Positions 53,601 through 61,578 of a DNA stretch of 64,000 nucleotides are shown one piece after another. The notes under the pieces were generated by a model, which saw only the letters and a program-made list of their open reading frames with translations, was not told the origin of the DNA and did not search any database. The position numbers and the translations under genes are program-made. Numbering within the stretch: the first letter of the stretch is position 1; the number at the start of each line of letters is the position of its first letter. Source of the stretch: Leptospira_A sp046736045 (GTDB lineage: Bacteria > Spirochaetota > Leptospiria > Leptospirales > Leptospiraceae). The stretch is from the NCBI RefSeq assembly GCF_046736045.1, contig NZ_CP177134.1, positions 3,658,001 through 3,722,000 on the forward strand, given 5' to 3'.

Positions 53601-56237
53601 TGCAAGTATCTGCATCTCCACTTTTTCTTTGGTAAACATCCAACCTTTCGGCAAAATTCCTATCCTGAGATTGGCAGAATAAACGGGAAAACTGCGATAA
53701 GCAGTTTGAATTTCTCCGCTCGGATCCAAATATTCCATCTCTACTTCCAGAGATGAATCGGAAGAACCCGATTTTAAATCTTCGAATACGAAACTGGAAA
53801 AACCTTTTTCATCCAAATTGATTTTTTCACCGGGATATGTTTTTGATTTCGAACTTTCATTGGAGTCCCCTCCTTCCTCATCCAAAACAACCCTTCCGGT
53901 TTCAATCTGTTCGGGGAAAAAAGAAAACTCGGAATACTCTTCTGCTACTGAAAAACTTTGAGGGGAAACCTTGCCTCTGACGGTAACCGGAAATTTGGAA
54001 GCGCCTCCTCCGGACAGATACTGCAAATTCAATTCCACCTTTGCACGGGAAGGCGAAACCAAATAATTTGCCCCCTCGGAAAGTTGGATTCCTCCGCGTA
54101 ACACGGGAAGACGAAATTCTTCCACACGAAAACTTGCGACAGTAATTCCATACGAATCATCTTCTTCCGAATAAGGATAAAAAACTTTATAAGTTCCAAG
54201 TCTTGCCTGTTTGGGAATTTTAAATTCGGATTCGGTGGAACCGGGGAAAGACCAAATCAAAGGAAAATCGAATTTTTCACCGGAACCCTCATGTTGGATC
54301 ACAACTTTTTTAGGATACAACTTCGGATCACTGGCAGTCATTCCCTGCATGGAATGACCTCGTCTAAAATGCTTTAGGTGGACAGTTTCCCCCGCACGAA
54401 ACAAAGTTCTATCCAAAACTACGGTCTGGATTTCGGATGAACCGGAGTATTCAGCAGAAGGCAACTGGTATCTCCAAGATTCAATCCCCTTATCCCAGTT
54501 AGTTGAAGTAAAACTGACGTCTTCTCCTTTTTGTGCAAATACGGAAAGACCGCTACCCATTTCATAATACCCGCAATAAGGAACTTCCCCCGCTCCCATT
54601 TTTCCAAACCGAACGGTTCCTTCTTTTCCGGTAATTCCCGTCCCCCGAACAACACCTTTGCAGTCAATGATCTTGATAATGACGCCGGGTTCGGGAATCG
54701 CCTTATCCAAAGAAGTCACCCAAACAAGACTGGATTCCCTTCCCCATTTGAAATGCACTGACATATTCGTAACAAGGGCTCCGCTTGTTACATACATCTT
54801 CCCCTTTTTTTCCAAAAGAGAAGCACCTAACACATCACTGGCAAGTTCAACAACATAAAATCCGGGCTTTTCCAAAGGAATACCGATCACTTCCATCGCC
54901 TTTTTTCCGTTTGGTTTTGGTATATTGAGAGAAGTGGGCTGACCTGTTACAATTTTTGAAACGAATATGGATTTTTCTCTTTCATGTTTGGAGAGCGCCT
55001 GAAACCATTTTTGAATTTCGACAGGATCGATTGTTTTTTGAGTGCTGCCGGCCACTGTCAATGACTGAGTCTTCAAAGGAAGTTGTGCTTCCAAATTTCT
55101 TACAGTGATCGGTATTGCCGGATTTGCATTCAATTCCAAAATACCGAACTTGGAAGGAAACTTTGCAAGAGGAGGAAATTCCCCCGAACGAACGTTCAAT
55201 GGAAAACTGGATTGATTGACAAGATCTCTATCAGCTTCATCTTTCAGACCTTTCGGAATCTGAATGACAAATTCTTCGTTTTCAGGAAAAGGTCCCGTAA
55301 AACTTAGATAATGCGAATATTTTTCATTTTTATCTTCCGAGTCCAGCTTGGAAGGGTATTCTTTTCCCGATTTAGATTTTAAAGTGATTTTGCCTAATGA
55401 TTCTACGGGAACCGCACCGCTGAAATAAAGGTTAAAAGGCAAAATAGGAATACAATCCGCTTTCGCATTCACCCTTTCACATGAAAAACTAACGGAAAAC
55501 GGCGGTCTTACTTTGAAATTATGAATTTCATCTTCTGCAATTTCACCACCCCAAACGGAACGAATCCCTTTTCCCCAAACCAGCTGGATACTTTTTTCAG
55601 GTAAAAAAACCTGCTTTGCCTTGATGAGCAATATGTTTTCGTTATCTTCCGTGTATCTGCTCCGAAGAATGGCGGTTCTTTCACTGCCATCCACAATCTC
55701 CAGACCGATTCGGTTCGACAGATCCTGCTCGGTAAAATATGCATACCGTTTAACACTACTTATATCCGGCTTTGCATCCAGGTTTAGAACAAAGATCTGA
55801 TCTTCATCAATCGTATTTCCCGAATATGGGTTCAGATATAAAACGGAAGGGCCACCCGTATCAAATAAAAATGTTTTTTGGCCGGAGATATTTTGTCCGT
55901 CCAGAGTTTTAACGGAATCGGAAAGAGTAAAATCGCACTTCACTCCTCCGGGCAGTTCTTTTTCGAATTCATATACCCAAGTGGAACTATCAATCCATCG
56001 GGAAGTTCCGGGAATGGGACAATTGATTTTAAATATATCCTGTTTGGGTCTGGGGTCTCCCAAAGCAACGATCGGCTTTGAAAACCTAACTTGAGTTTGT
56101 TTGACTTGTTTGGAAGATCCTTCGGGAGTGAATAATTCGATATGAGGTGATGCACTTTGGGAAAAAAAGGAAGTTGTAGTTATAAATAATACACTCACAG
56201 AAAGAAGCAGCTTAACAAGAAGGGAACGATTCACCAT
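50604..56237 (-). CDS. Bacterial alpha-2-macroglobulin with thioester
   Basis: 1,877 residues with an N-terminal signal peptide (LLLSVSVLFITTTSFFS) and no lipobox, so periplasmic or anchored by the uncut signal. MG-type domains cover the first ~1,100 residues (VRFSKPIVALGDPRPK, DRTLFRAGETVHLKHFRRG). GGKSPTRSLFDTLLYWKGKV and the A2M domain follow, with the thioester motif YPYNCLEQK (Cys1424) and alpha-alpha barrel after it. Such proteins trap proteases and guard the envelope. In E. coli the gene sits with pbpC; no penicillin-binding protein is nearby here. Longest gene of the window; the start has no clear Shine-Dalgarno. Confidence 0.94.
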   Translation of the reverse strand: MVNRSLLVKLLLSVSVLFITTTSFFSQSASPHIELFTPEGSSKQVKQTQVRFSKPIVALGDPRPKQDIFKINCPIPGTSRWIDSSTWVYEFEKELPGGVKCDFTLSDSVKTLDGQNISGQKTFLFDTGGPSVLYLNPYSGNTIDEDQIFVLNLDAKPDISSVKRYAYFTEQDLSNRIGLEIVDGSERTAILRSRYTEDNENILLIKAKQVFLPEKSIQLVWGKGIRSVWGGEIAEDEIHNFKVRPPFSVSFSCERVNAKADCIPILPFNLYFSGAVPVESLGKITLKSKSGKEYPSKLDSEDKNEKYSHYLSFTGPFPENEEFVIQIPKGLKDEADRDLVNQSSFPLNVRSGEFPPLAKFPSKFGILELNANPAIPITVRNLEAQLPLKTQSLTVAGSTQKTIDPVEIQKWFQALSKHEREKSIFVSKIVTGQPTSLNIPKPNGKKAMEVIGIPLEKPGFYVVELASDVLGASLLEKKGKMYVTSGALVTNMSVHFKWGRESSLVWVTSLDKAIPEPGVIIKIIDCKGVVRGTGITGKEGTVRFGKMGAGEVPYCGYYEMGSGLSVFAQKGEDVSFTSTNWDKGIESWRYQLPSAEYSGSSEIQTVVLDRTLFRAGETVHLKHFRRGHSMQGMTASDPKLYPKKVVIQHEGSGEKFDFPLIWSFPGSTESEFKIPKQARLGTYKVFYPYSEEDDSYGITVASFRVEEFRLPVLRGGIQLSEGANYLVSPSRAKVELNLQYLSGGGASKFPVTVRGKVSPQSFSVAEEYSEFSFFPEQIETGRVVLDEEGGDSNESSKSKTYPGEKINLDEKGFSSFVFEDLKSGSSDSSLEVEMEYLDPSGEIQTAYRSFPVYSANLRIGILPKGWMFTKEKVEMQILALDLKNQPKKNQKISVKAYSRSFYSNRRRLVGGYYAYDHYKEVKDLGTFCTGKTNEKGILFCEAPAPATGDLLFAASSEDEKGNVSSSTYGIWVASSEESWFEASDHNRMDILPEKRNVEVGETLKVQLRSPFREATALVTIEREGVIDSFVTSVTGKEPTISFPIKKEYSPNIYVSVLLLRGRVGDPKPTALVDLSRPSFRMGIVPIHVGWKPYELSVNVKTKNSSYKVREKVEATIQVKGSGGKPPEAGGELVVAVVDEALLELAGNPTWKLLDAMMGLRGHEVNTSTGQSQVIGRRHFGLKARPSGGGGGKSPTRSLFDTLLYWKGKVILDKEGRATINFPLNDSLSSFKIVAIASSGVSEFGTGSVSIQSTQDVQIFSGVPTVVREGDSILHEYSVRNATSTEKKLTAKLSIADTGNSSTTKRPSLVLPEKSLSLAGSATGVFSWDLKVPNDLQNRNLILEVKDDSGTVLDRIAVDQKVTPNLVQRVYQAGLFQWETEFKEIAQAPSDSVPGSSFFQVTASPSILGSQKAVEDYFKKYPYNCLEQKVSTAIGLSSEARWKQIDSELGSYLDGNGLVKYFPRMERGSEVLTAYALTSAKLAGFEWNGDSVTKMTEGLRAFLLGNVKGDYLSFGADSVIRKIIVIEALSRYETLEWDLVSPVFVNIELLPTASLIDLNEILSRVNGYDPKLKSRIASALRSRLNIQGTELVIADSNFSNPWWILGSNDYTMSRLVLWSFGDLSYKKDMPRLVKGLIQKQKKGKWDTTLGNAYGILALKKAGKILESERVQGGNVSVNDGKSNFSLDPNQAGQNSTSVPMDADKKEIAVGYSGKGKPWIFWEAKSKIPLKEPLFSGYRIKRTIEPVQRESSGKWTKGDILKIRLEITADSEKTWVVLEDPIPAGSVHIGRGFGKESKILTGRIVSDQDFSPSFEERSFTNYRAYYEYLPQGTWVTEYTIQLNHPGVFPLPPTRVEAMYSPETFAESPNGVFEISGADS

Positions 56238-56300
56238 GGGTAAAAGAATGAAAAACGAGGAAGGATCGAAAACAAAAAAAGCGAAAGTTGGAAGAATATC

Positions 56301-57110
56301 TCAGGTTTTACTAAAAAAGAATCCTCTTCCAAAACAGAATCCTGCCCAAATCATAAGCACAAATAAAACACTACCCAACGACAAGACTCCTTTTTTCCGG
56401 ATTTCCTCTTCGCCCCATGGCTTCCAGACAAGAAAAATAGATCCCTCTTTAGGAATATTTCCTTCCGCATTTCTCTTTTCAGAATCCCAAACGGACTCAT
56501 TCATCACGCTTCCCCCTTTCCCTAAATCGGAAAAAAAACAAGAGCTTCCCAATTTTGCCATACAGACTGCGTAGAGGGAGAGATCTTTTTCCGGGGTTAA
56601 GTTCGAACGGATGGGCGCAAACTTAAACTGAATGACCGGGCCGTAATATTTGGAAGCACCCCGAGTCCGGACAGTGAGAGGCGCCTGAAAACTCCCACCT
56701 TCTTCTTTGAGTATTTTATAATCCTTCAAAAAGATAAATTTATACTGAGAGTATTTTACAGCTTCTTCCGGACTGATGTCGGTTGCAGCGGTAATCCCTG
56801 TTAGATATCCGATATAATCACCTAAAAACAAGATCGACATTCCACCACCAATTAACGAAAGGAATACGGCCAAAAGAATCACATAACCGTATTTCCCTAT
56901 CAGAAAAATTCCCATAAAAATAAGAGGTAAAAATAAAATCACAAGCGCCCAAACGGAAATAGATACGGGCAAATAGGCACCAAACGGCAAAAGTGTGATC
57001 AGAAATCCCAGGATCAGACAAACTCCGATCCAAAATAAAACAAGCGGATCAGGTTCTCCTTCGGGACGTTCCGGTTTTTTTCTTTTTGGGGTTTCGACAA
57101 AAGCAAACAT
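56301..57110 (-). CDS. Membrane protein, unknown function
   Basis: 269 residues. Charged, proline-rich N-terminus (PKRKKPERPEGEPDP), three or four membrane segments within residues 24-110 (FWIGVCLILGFLITLLPFG, WALVILFLPLIFMGIFLIG, VILLAVFLSLIGGGMSILFL), a periplasmic part with two or three cysteines (VCMAKLGSSCFF), and a last segment LSLGSVLFVLMIWAGFCFG. It lies 63 bp upstream of the macroglobulin gene and 2 bp after the gene at 57113, so the three may be one operon. No family recognised. Confidence 0.72.
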   Translation of the reverse strand: MFAFVETPKRKKPERPEGEPDPLVLFWIGVCLILGFLITLLPFGAYLPVSISVWALVILFLPLIFMGIFLIGKYGYVILLAVFLSLIGGGMSILFLGDYIGYLTGITAATDISPEEAVKYSQYKFIFLKDYKILKEEGGSFQAPLTVRTRGASKYYGPVIQFKFAPIRSNLTPEKDLSLYAVCMAKLGSSCFFSDLGKGGSVMNESVWDSEKRNAEGNIPKEGSIFLVWKPWGEEEIRKKGVLSLGSVLFVLMIWAGFCFGRGFFFSKT

Positions 57111-57112
57111 AA

Positions 57113-58213
57113 CTAGTATTCTCTTACTTTAAATTCGGAACGAATCAAATTCCAATAGGTGTCCGCTTTTGCTTTTTCCGATTCGGGATAAGACAAAGAG
57201 ATCAAAAATCCCAAAGGGGCTTTGTAAAAGTAATATTCCTTCATCTGATAATATGATGCATTTCCGGTTTCGTCGACCACTTTCCATTTACTGACATAGT
57301 CTCCGTTTTCTTCGGTTCTGGTAAATGATCTTTCCTGAATCATCTTAGGATTCAAACCCCGCATCTTATCCCAAAATCGAAAATAGTCTTTTACATTTCG
57401 AAGCCTGGGGGTCGTGTCAAAAGTAGATGCGATGGAAAATAAAATTTTCCTGGGGGCTTTTTTTGTAAGACCTGCGGTTTGTAAGGTGAGAGCTTCTTCC
57501 ATATCATCCCAATCATCTTTTCTGAAAGGAGATAAAAATTCCACAAAACGAACAAGCCTGTACATATAATTTTTTTCCAAACGGATATGGCCTGCATTTG
57601 TTCGGAACAATCCTTCGTAACGAAGAGTATTCGGAATCATCAGCCTGTATCGGAATGTTTCCGATTCCAAAATCAAATTTCCAAGAGACTCCGGTCCTCC
57701 CGCATAACAACCAAAAGGATCGGAAGCAAGAAACATTTCTTCCGGTTTGTCCGACAATCGGTTGGAGAGTCGGCTTGTGATTACGTTTGCTTCCTTTGCC
57801 CAAAGAGGCATAAAACTTTTTTGTTTTTCCTCGTGTATTCTTTGGCAAAGGCCTATTCCTTTTCCTAAAAAAAGAGCATCCTTTTCCCTTCGAACCCCGA
57901 CCAATGCTTCCATTTCCCGAACAGCAAGATCCGCATCTTCCAAAATGGGAAATTCCTTATGGTAATCGTTATCAATCGTATAACGAATCTTTAACGAAGG
58001 ATAAACATGGTAATTTCTACCGAACGCGTCCTGTTTGAGCCTGGTTTTGGTAGTTTCAAGAGAAGAAGCCAAAAAGCGATGGTAACTTGTTTTTTCTTCC
58101 GCTTCCGCATCGGATATCCAGGGGCGTTGCAATAAAGGATCAACAATCAATGTTTCTTCGGAAAACAAAGCAAAAGGAAGAACAAGGATAAAAATCAGAA
58201 TTCCTTTGTTCAC
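57113..58213 (-). CDS. Exported protein, unknown function
   Basis: 366 residues with a signal peptide (MNKGILIFILVLPFALFSEE). The mature part is alpha/beta with two cysteines (GLCQRIHEEKQK, DPFGCYAGG). No motif of a known family is visible. Two bp separate it from the membrane protein gene downstream, so they are probably translated together and may act with the macroglobulin (inference from context only). Confidence 0.72.
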   Translation of the reverse strand: MNKGILIFILVLPFALFSEETLIVDPLLQRPWISDAEAEEKTSYHRFLASSLETTKTRLKQDAFGRNYHVYPSLKIRYTIDNDYHKEFPILEDADLAVREMEALVGVRREKDALFLGKGIGLCQRIHEEKQKSFMPLWAKEANVITSRLSNRLSDKPEEMFLASDPFGCYAGGPESLGNLILESETFRYRLMIPNTLRYEGLFRTNAGHIRLEKNYMYRLVRFVEFLSPFRKDDWDDMEEALTLQTAGLTKKAPRKILFSIASTFDTTPRLRNVKDYFRFWDKMRGLNPKMIQERSFTRTEENGDYVSKWKVVDETGNASYYQMKEYYFYKAPLGFLISLSYPESEKAKADTYWNLIRSEFKVREY

Positions 58214-58252
58214 AAAATGCCCCCTAATCGAAAATAAACGATCTGTTTTGTT

Positions 58253-59719
58253 TCAATCCTTGTATTTGGATTGGATGAAGTTCAATGCTTGAGAAAAAAT
58301 CCTTGTTAAATCCTTTTTATGATTTTCCTCATTCACACGGGACAAAATCCCCTTCAGACTTCTTTGTACCGCTTCATAATTCGGAATGTCAAAGAAAGCT
58401 TTTTGAATATGAGGCCAAGCCATTCGCACCAAATTCATAAACTCGGGAGTTCCCTTTTTTAATTCAGTGATGGTGCGATCCAAAGTCATTTTGACGAGTT
58501 GGAAATTCTTCAATTTTTGCTGCAATGCCTGCAAGCTGACCGATGTAAATTCAGTCTTGGATGAAATACCCTGAAAAACCTGATTCCAATCCACAGGTTC
58601 AGCTTTCGCTTCTTTCAAAAGCTGAGTTCGAAAGGAAATCACTGTTTTTTCAAATTCAGGTTGGGAACGTAGCCAGTTTTGATAACCGACCTGATCCGCC
58701 TTTTGTTGATATGCGGAAATAACGGCTGTTAATTCAATATATTCACGAACTGTATAATTTTGAACATTTTCCAAATAAGGATCTTCGGGTTCAGGCTCCG
58801 GTTCGGGAGTGGAATCAAAATCCAAAATCCCACCGATATCATCCAATAATCCTTCGGGAATTTCAGAAGAGCTTTCTTGTTTTTGAGGAGTGTTTGATTC
58901 TTCTTCAAAATCAAGATCTTCAATTTCATAATCGTCTTTTTTGTCTTTTGAGTCAGAAGCAGGTTCTTCCTCTTTCGCATTCGGATCAACAGGTGGTCCG
59001 ATTTGAATCTCCAAAATCTGGCCGGTGAGTGTATCACCGAAGAGTTCAACTATCTCTTGTAAGATGGACTTTTCCTTGATAGGGATGAGTGATTTTTTTA
59101 CAGGAGGAGGTGGCGGTGCATTTGCCTGTGCCAATGCTTCCGAAAGAGAAGAGGGGTTCGCTTTTTCATCGGAATTGCCTGAAACAGCCAAAGCAGCTCT
59201 TGCCGATTCCGCCATAAGACCTTTCGGTTCCGTGATCTCCCCTGTTTTCATGTTTTCCAAAACAATCAAAATCCCTCGTTCCGCAAAACGGGTATCAGCC
59301 GGGAAAACGAAATTCAACTTTTCTATGATTTCTTCCGTGATTCGATCGTATTGTTGTTCGGGAGCATTATTGATCTTGTCCAATTCCTGAGCTTTCAGCT
59401 TTTCCTGTACTTTGCTCAGAACTTCGATGAAATTGGTATTCAGATAACTGGAGATTTCTCCTTGCGGGACACCTAACATAGTAGAAAACTGGGGAAGGTT
59501 TTCAAAGAAATGATCCGTCTTTTTGATATTAGCCGTCATGTAGGCTTTTACGGATTTTGAGATCGCTTCTATTTGCGCAGGGTCGTTTTTTTTGGCTTTG
59601 AGTAATTTTTTGAAAATATCGATATGTGCGTGAAAATAGGACAAAAATTCGCCATAGGGAGTGAATTCATATTCCCCTTGTCCTTTTTTCTCAAGAACCT
59701 TTTTTGCAGTCTCAGCCAT
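58253..59719 (-). CDS. Large cytoplasmic helical protein with acidic linker, unknown function
   Basis: 488 residues, no signal or membrane segment. Helical N-terminal region (about 1-150), then a proline run (ANAPPPPPVKKS), then an acidic disordered linker (about 255-320) with DDYEIEDLDFEEESN and TPEPEPEPEDP. A second helical region (330-488) ends NFIQSKYKD. This looks like a two-domain adaptor with a flexible spacer. A good AGGAAAT Shine-Dalgarno precedes the ATG. Not recognised; probably Leptospira-specific. Confidence 0.78.
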   Translation of the reverse strand: MAETAKKVLEKKGQGEYEFTPYGEFLSYFHAHIDIFKKLLKAKKNDPAQIEAISKSVKAYMTANIKKTDHFFENLPQFSTMLGVPQGEISSYLNTNFIEVLSKVQEKLKAQELDKINNAPEQQYDRITEEIIEKLNFVFPADTRFAERGILIVLENMKTGEITEPKGLMAESARAALAVSGNSDEKANPSSLSEALAQANAPPPPPVKKSLIPIKEKSILQEIVELFGDTLTGQILEIQIGPPVDPNAKEEEPASDSKDKKDDYEIEDLDFEEESNTPQKQESSSEIPEGLLDDIGGILDFDSTPEPEPEPEDPYLENVQNYTVREYIELTAVISAYQQKADQVGYQNWLRSQPEFEKTVISFRTQLLKEAKAEPVDWNQVFQGISSKTEFTSVSLQALQQKLKNFQLVKMTLDRTITELKKGTPEFMNLVRMAWPHIQKAFFDIPNYEAVQRSLKGILSRVNEENHKKDLTRIFSQALNFIQSKYKD

Positions 59720-59812
59720 CTTGGATTTCCTCCAAACATAGGAAAAAACCTAGTAGGTCAAGTGATTTACGATCCGATTGACGAAAAGATGACCCGCCAA
59801 AATCCTTGAAAT

Positions 59813-60085
59813 ATGAATCCTGTTCTAAAGTTCTTTCTTCTCCTCAGTCTGGTCTTTTTTTCCTTTGCCTGCAAAGAACGGGAAGACAATACCATTCAGA
59901 AAAACCTGCTTCTTTATACATTAACTTGCAATGGCGGATCTTTGAGTGCATGTCAGTCACAATGCGCGGCAGCTTATCCCGACGTAACAGGAGATAATTT
60001 TCCTTCCGTCTCTACTTGCCAGACCAATTGCACTACCAACTGCAACCTTTCCTCAACTCTGCTTTTACTCTTAAGTAAAAGATAG
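59813..60085 (+). CDS. Small cysteine-rich lipoprotein
   Basis: 90 residues. Signal ends FFSFAC (Cys20). The short mature part carries six further cysteines in a regular pattern: TCNGGSLSACQSQCAAAY, then TCQTNCTTNC. They could form disulfides or hold a metal. The end LLLLLSKR is hydrophobic. Only plus-strand gene between 44914 and 63203; it ends 10 bp before the rsmE stop codon. No family recognised. Confidence 0.68.
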   Translation: MNPVLKFFLLLSLVFFSFACKEREDNTIQKNLLLYTLTCNGGSLSACQSQCAAAYPDVTGDNFPSVSTCQTNCTTNCNLSSTLLLLLSKR

Positions 60086-60095
60086 ATTTCGGAAT

Positions 60096-60785
60096 TCAAG
60101 CTTTCCTTTCTGCAAATGCAAGAAGGGAGGCTGTCGCTATCCCCGCAGTTTCCATCCGAAGGATTCCACCGGGAAGGCAAAACCGAGGGATTTTTTCCGA
60201 AAGCATCCACTCCTCCTCTTCCGTATGAAATCCACCTTCGGGACCGATCACGGGAATCCATTCGGAAAAATCTCCCGGTTGATAAATCCGTTCCGCTCTG
60301 GGATGAAGGATACATATCTTTTTTTTATTTTCTTCCATCCATGTTTTCGATTCGACAATCTCTAACACAGGTAAGATGACTTGCTTTGACTGACTTGCCG
60401 CTTCCCGTGCAATTTTTTTGGCACGATCCAAATTGAATTCCTTTCTTATCGAATGACGGAAAATGCAAAAATAGATTTTTTGAATTCCCAATTCGGTAGC
60501 TTTCTGCAGAAAAAAATCCAAACGATTTCCTTTGGGCAAAGCGATCGCAAGAGATAATGTGCGTAAGTTGGTATTCAGAATTTTTTCAGAAACCAGAGAA
60601 ATATATTTATTTCCCGGCTCATAGGAATACAGGTAAGATTTTCCAAAACCGTCCCGGATTTCGATTTCACAAAATGTTTTGTCCAAACGCAGGCTGCGTA
60701 AATGGGCAATTTCTTCAGGCAGGATGAGGGTTTTTTCTACAGGAACAAAACCTTCTCGAAAAACGAGAAAGCTTTCAGGCTTCAT
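60096..60785 (-). CDS. rsmE: 16S rRNA m3U1498 methyltransferase RsmE
   Basis: 229 residues. N-terminal PUA-like part (HLRSLRLDKTFCEIEIRDG) and a SPOUT/trefoil-knot methyltransferase with QKATELGIQKIYF, REAASQSKQVILP, VIGPEGGFHTEEEEWM and LPGGILRMETAGIAT, the RsmE signature sequences. It methylates U1498 of 16S rRNA. The start overlaps the LolA-like gene by 4 bp (ATGA). Confidence 0.95.
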   Translation of the reverse strand: MKPESFLVFREGFVPVEKTLILPEEIAHLRSLRLDKTFCEIEIRDGFGKSYLYSYEPGNKYISLVSEKILNTNLRTLSLAIALPKGNRLDFFLQKATELGIQKIYFCIFRHSIRKEFNLDRAKKIAREAASQSKQVILPVLEIVESKTWMEENKKKICILHPRAERIYQPGDFSEWIPVIGPEGGFHTEEEEWMLSEKIPRFCLPGGILRMETAGIATASLLAFAERKA

Positions 60786-61564
60786 CTGCTAAGATTATCA
60801 ACTGCAAAAAGGGATTGATCCGGGGCAACCGATTGATCCACTTCCTGAACTTCCCAAACAGTGATACTACCCGTATTCAAATCCAGCATCTCCCAACGGG
60901 ATACCTTTTGCAATTCTTCGACTTTGTTTGCTTCTTTGATTTTGACCGGGCCGTATTTTAAGTTTAATGTTTTAAATAAAATCCCGTCTTTATCATGAAA
61001 GTCAATCCGGTAGGGTTTTAAATCTTTTTTGCCAATGAGTAAAACCAATTTTTTATAAAAATATGGAAGGATCGGTTTCAATGAAACACGATAAAAAGAT
61101 TCCCCTCCTATCTCCAAATCCCCGTTCACCAAAGGGTTGTAATTCGCCTGATAGGAGTAACCTGACAAATCTATATAAAAAAAACCGGTTCCCATCAATG
61201 CTTCGTATTTTTCATCATCAGTCTTTTTGAATAATTTAGCACTCAGTACATTGAAGAAGTAAATATTTTCCCCTTCATCCTTAGTTAGGAGTTTGGACTC
61301 AAGCCCTCTTCCCTTTCGATCAAAAAGATAAAGTGCATCATCACCATTGAAGAAACGGTTGATCTTCCATGTCTCTGACTGACCGTTTCTTCGAATGAGG
61401 ACATAAGTACCTTTGACAAGTCCCTTCCCGTAATCCAACTCCCGATCAAGTCTCGCAAGAAGTTCCTGCGCGGACAAAGCGGATTCGGAAGAAGTTGCAC
61501 CTTGCGCATTCAATACACAAGGTAACATAAGTAACAAAAAGAAAAGACTGAAAGTATTTCGCAT
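60782..61564 (-). CDS. LolA-like outer-membrane lipoprotein-sorting family protein
   Basis: 260 residues with a signal peptide ending VLNAQG. Half-barrel features of the lipoprotein-sorting family: ELDYGKGLVKGTYVLIRRNGQ, RGLESKLLTKDEGENIYFF, GTGFFYIDLSGYSYQANYNP and KPYRIDFHDKDGILFKTL. These proteins bind lipids or lipoproteins in the periplasm. It lies 14 bp after guaB and overlaps rsmE, so it is in their operon. Confidence 0.85.
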   Translation of the reverse strand: MRNTFSLFFLLLMLPCVLNAQGATSSESALSAQELLARLDRELDYGKGLVKGTYVLIRRNGQSETWKINRFFNGDDALYLFDRKGRGLESKLLTKDEGENIYFFNVLSAKLFKKTDDEKYEALMGTGFFYIDLSGYSYQANYNPLVNGDLEIGGESFYRVSLKPILPYFYKKLVLLIGKKDLKPYRIDFHDKDGILFKTLNLKYGPVKIKEANKVEELQKVSRWEMLDLNTGSITVWEVQEVDQSVAPDQSLFAVDNLSR

Positions 61565-61578
61565 AATGTTTGTTTTGT

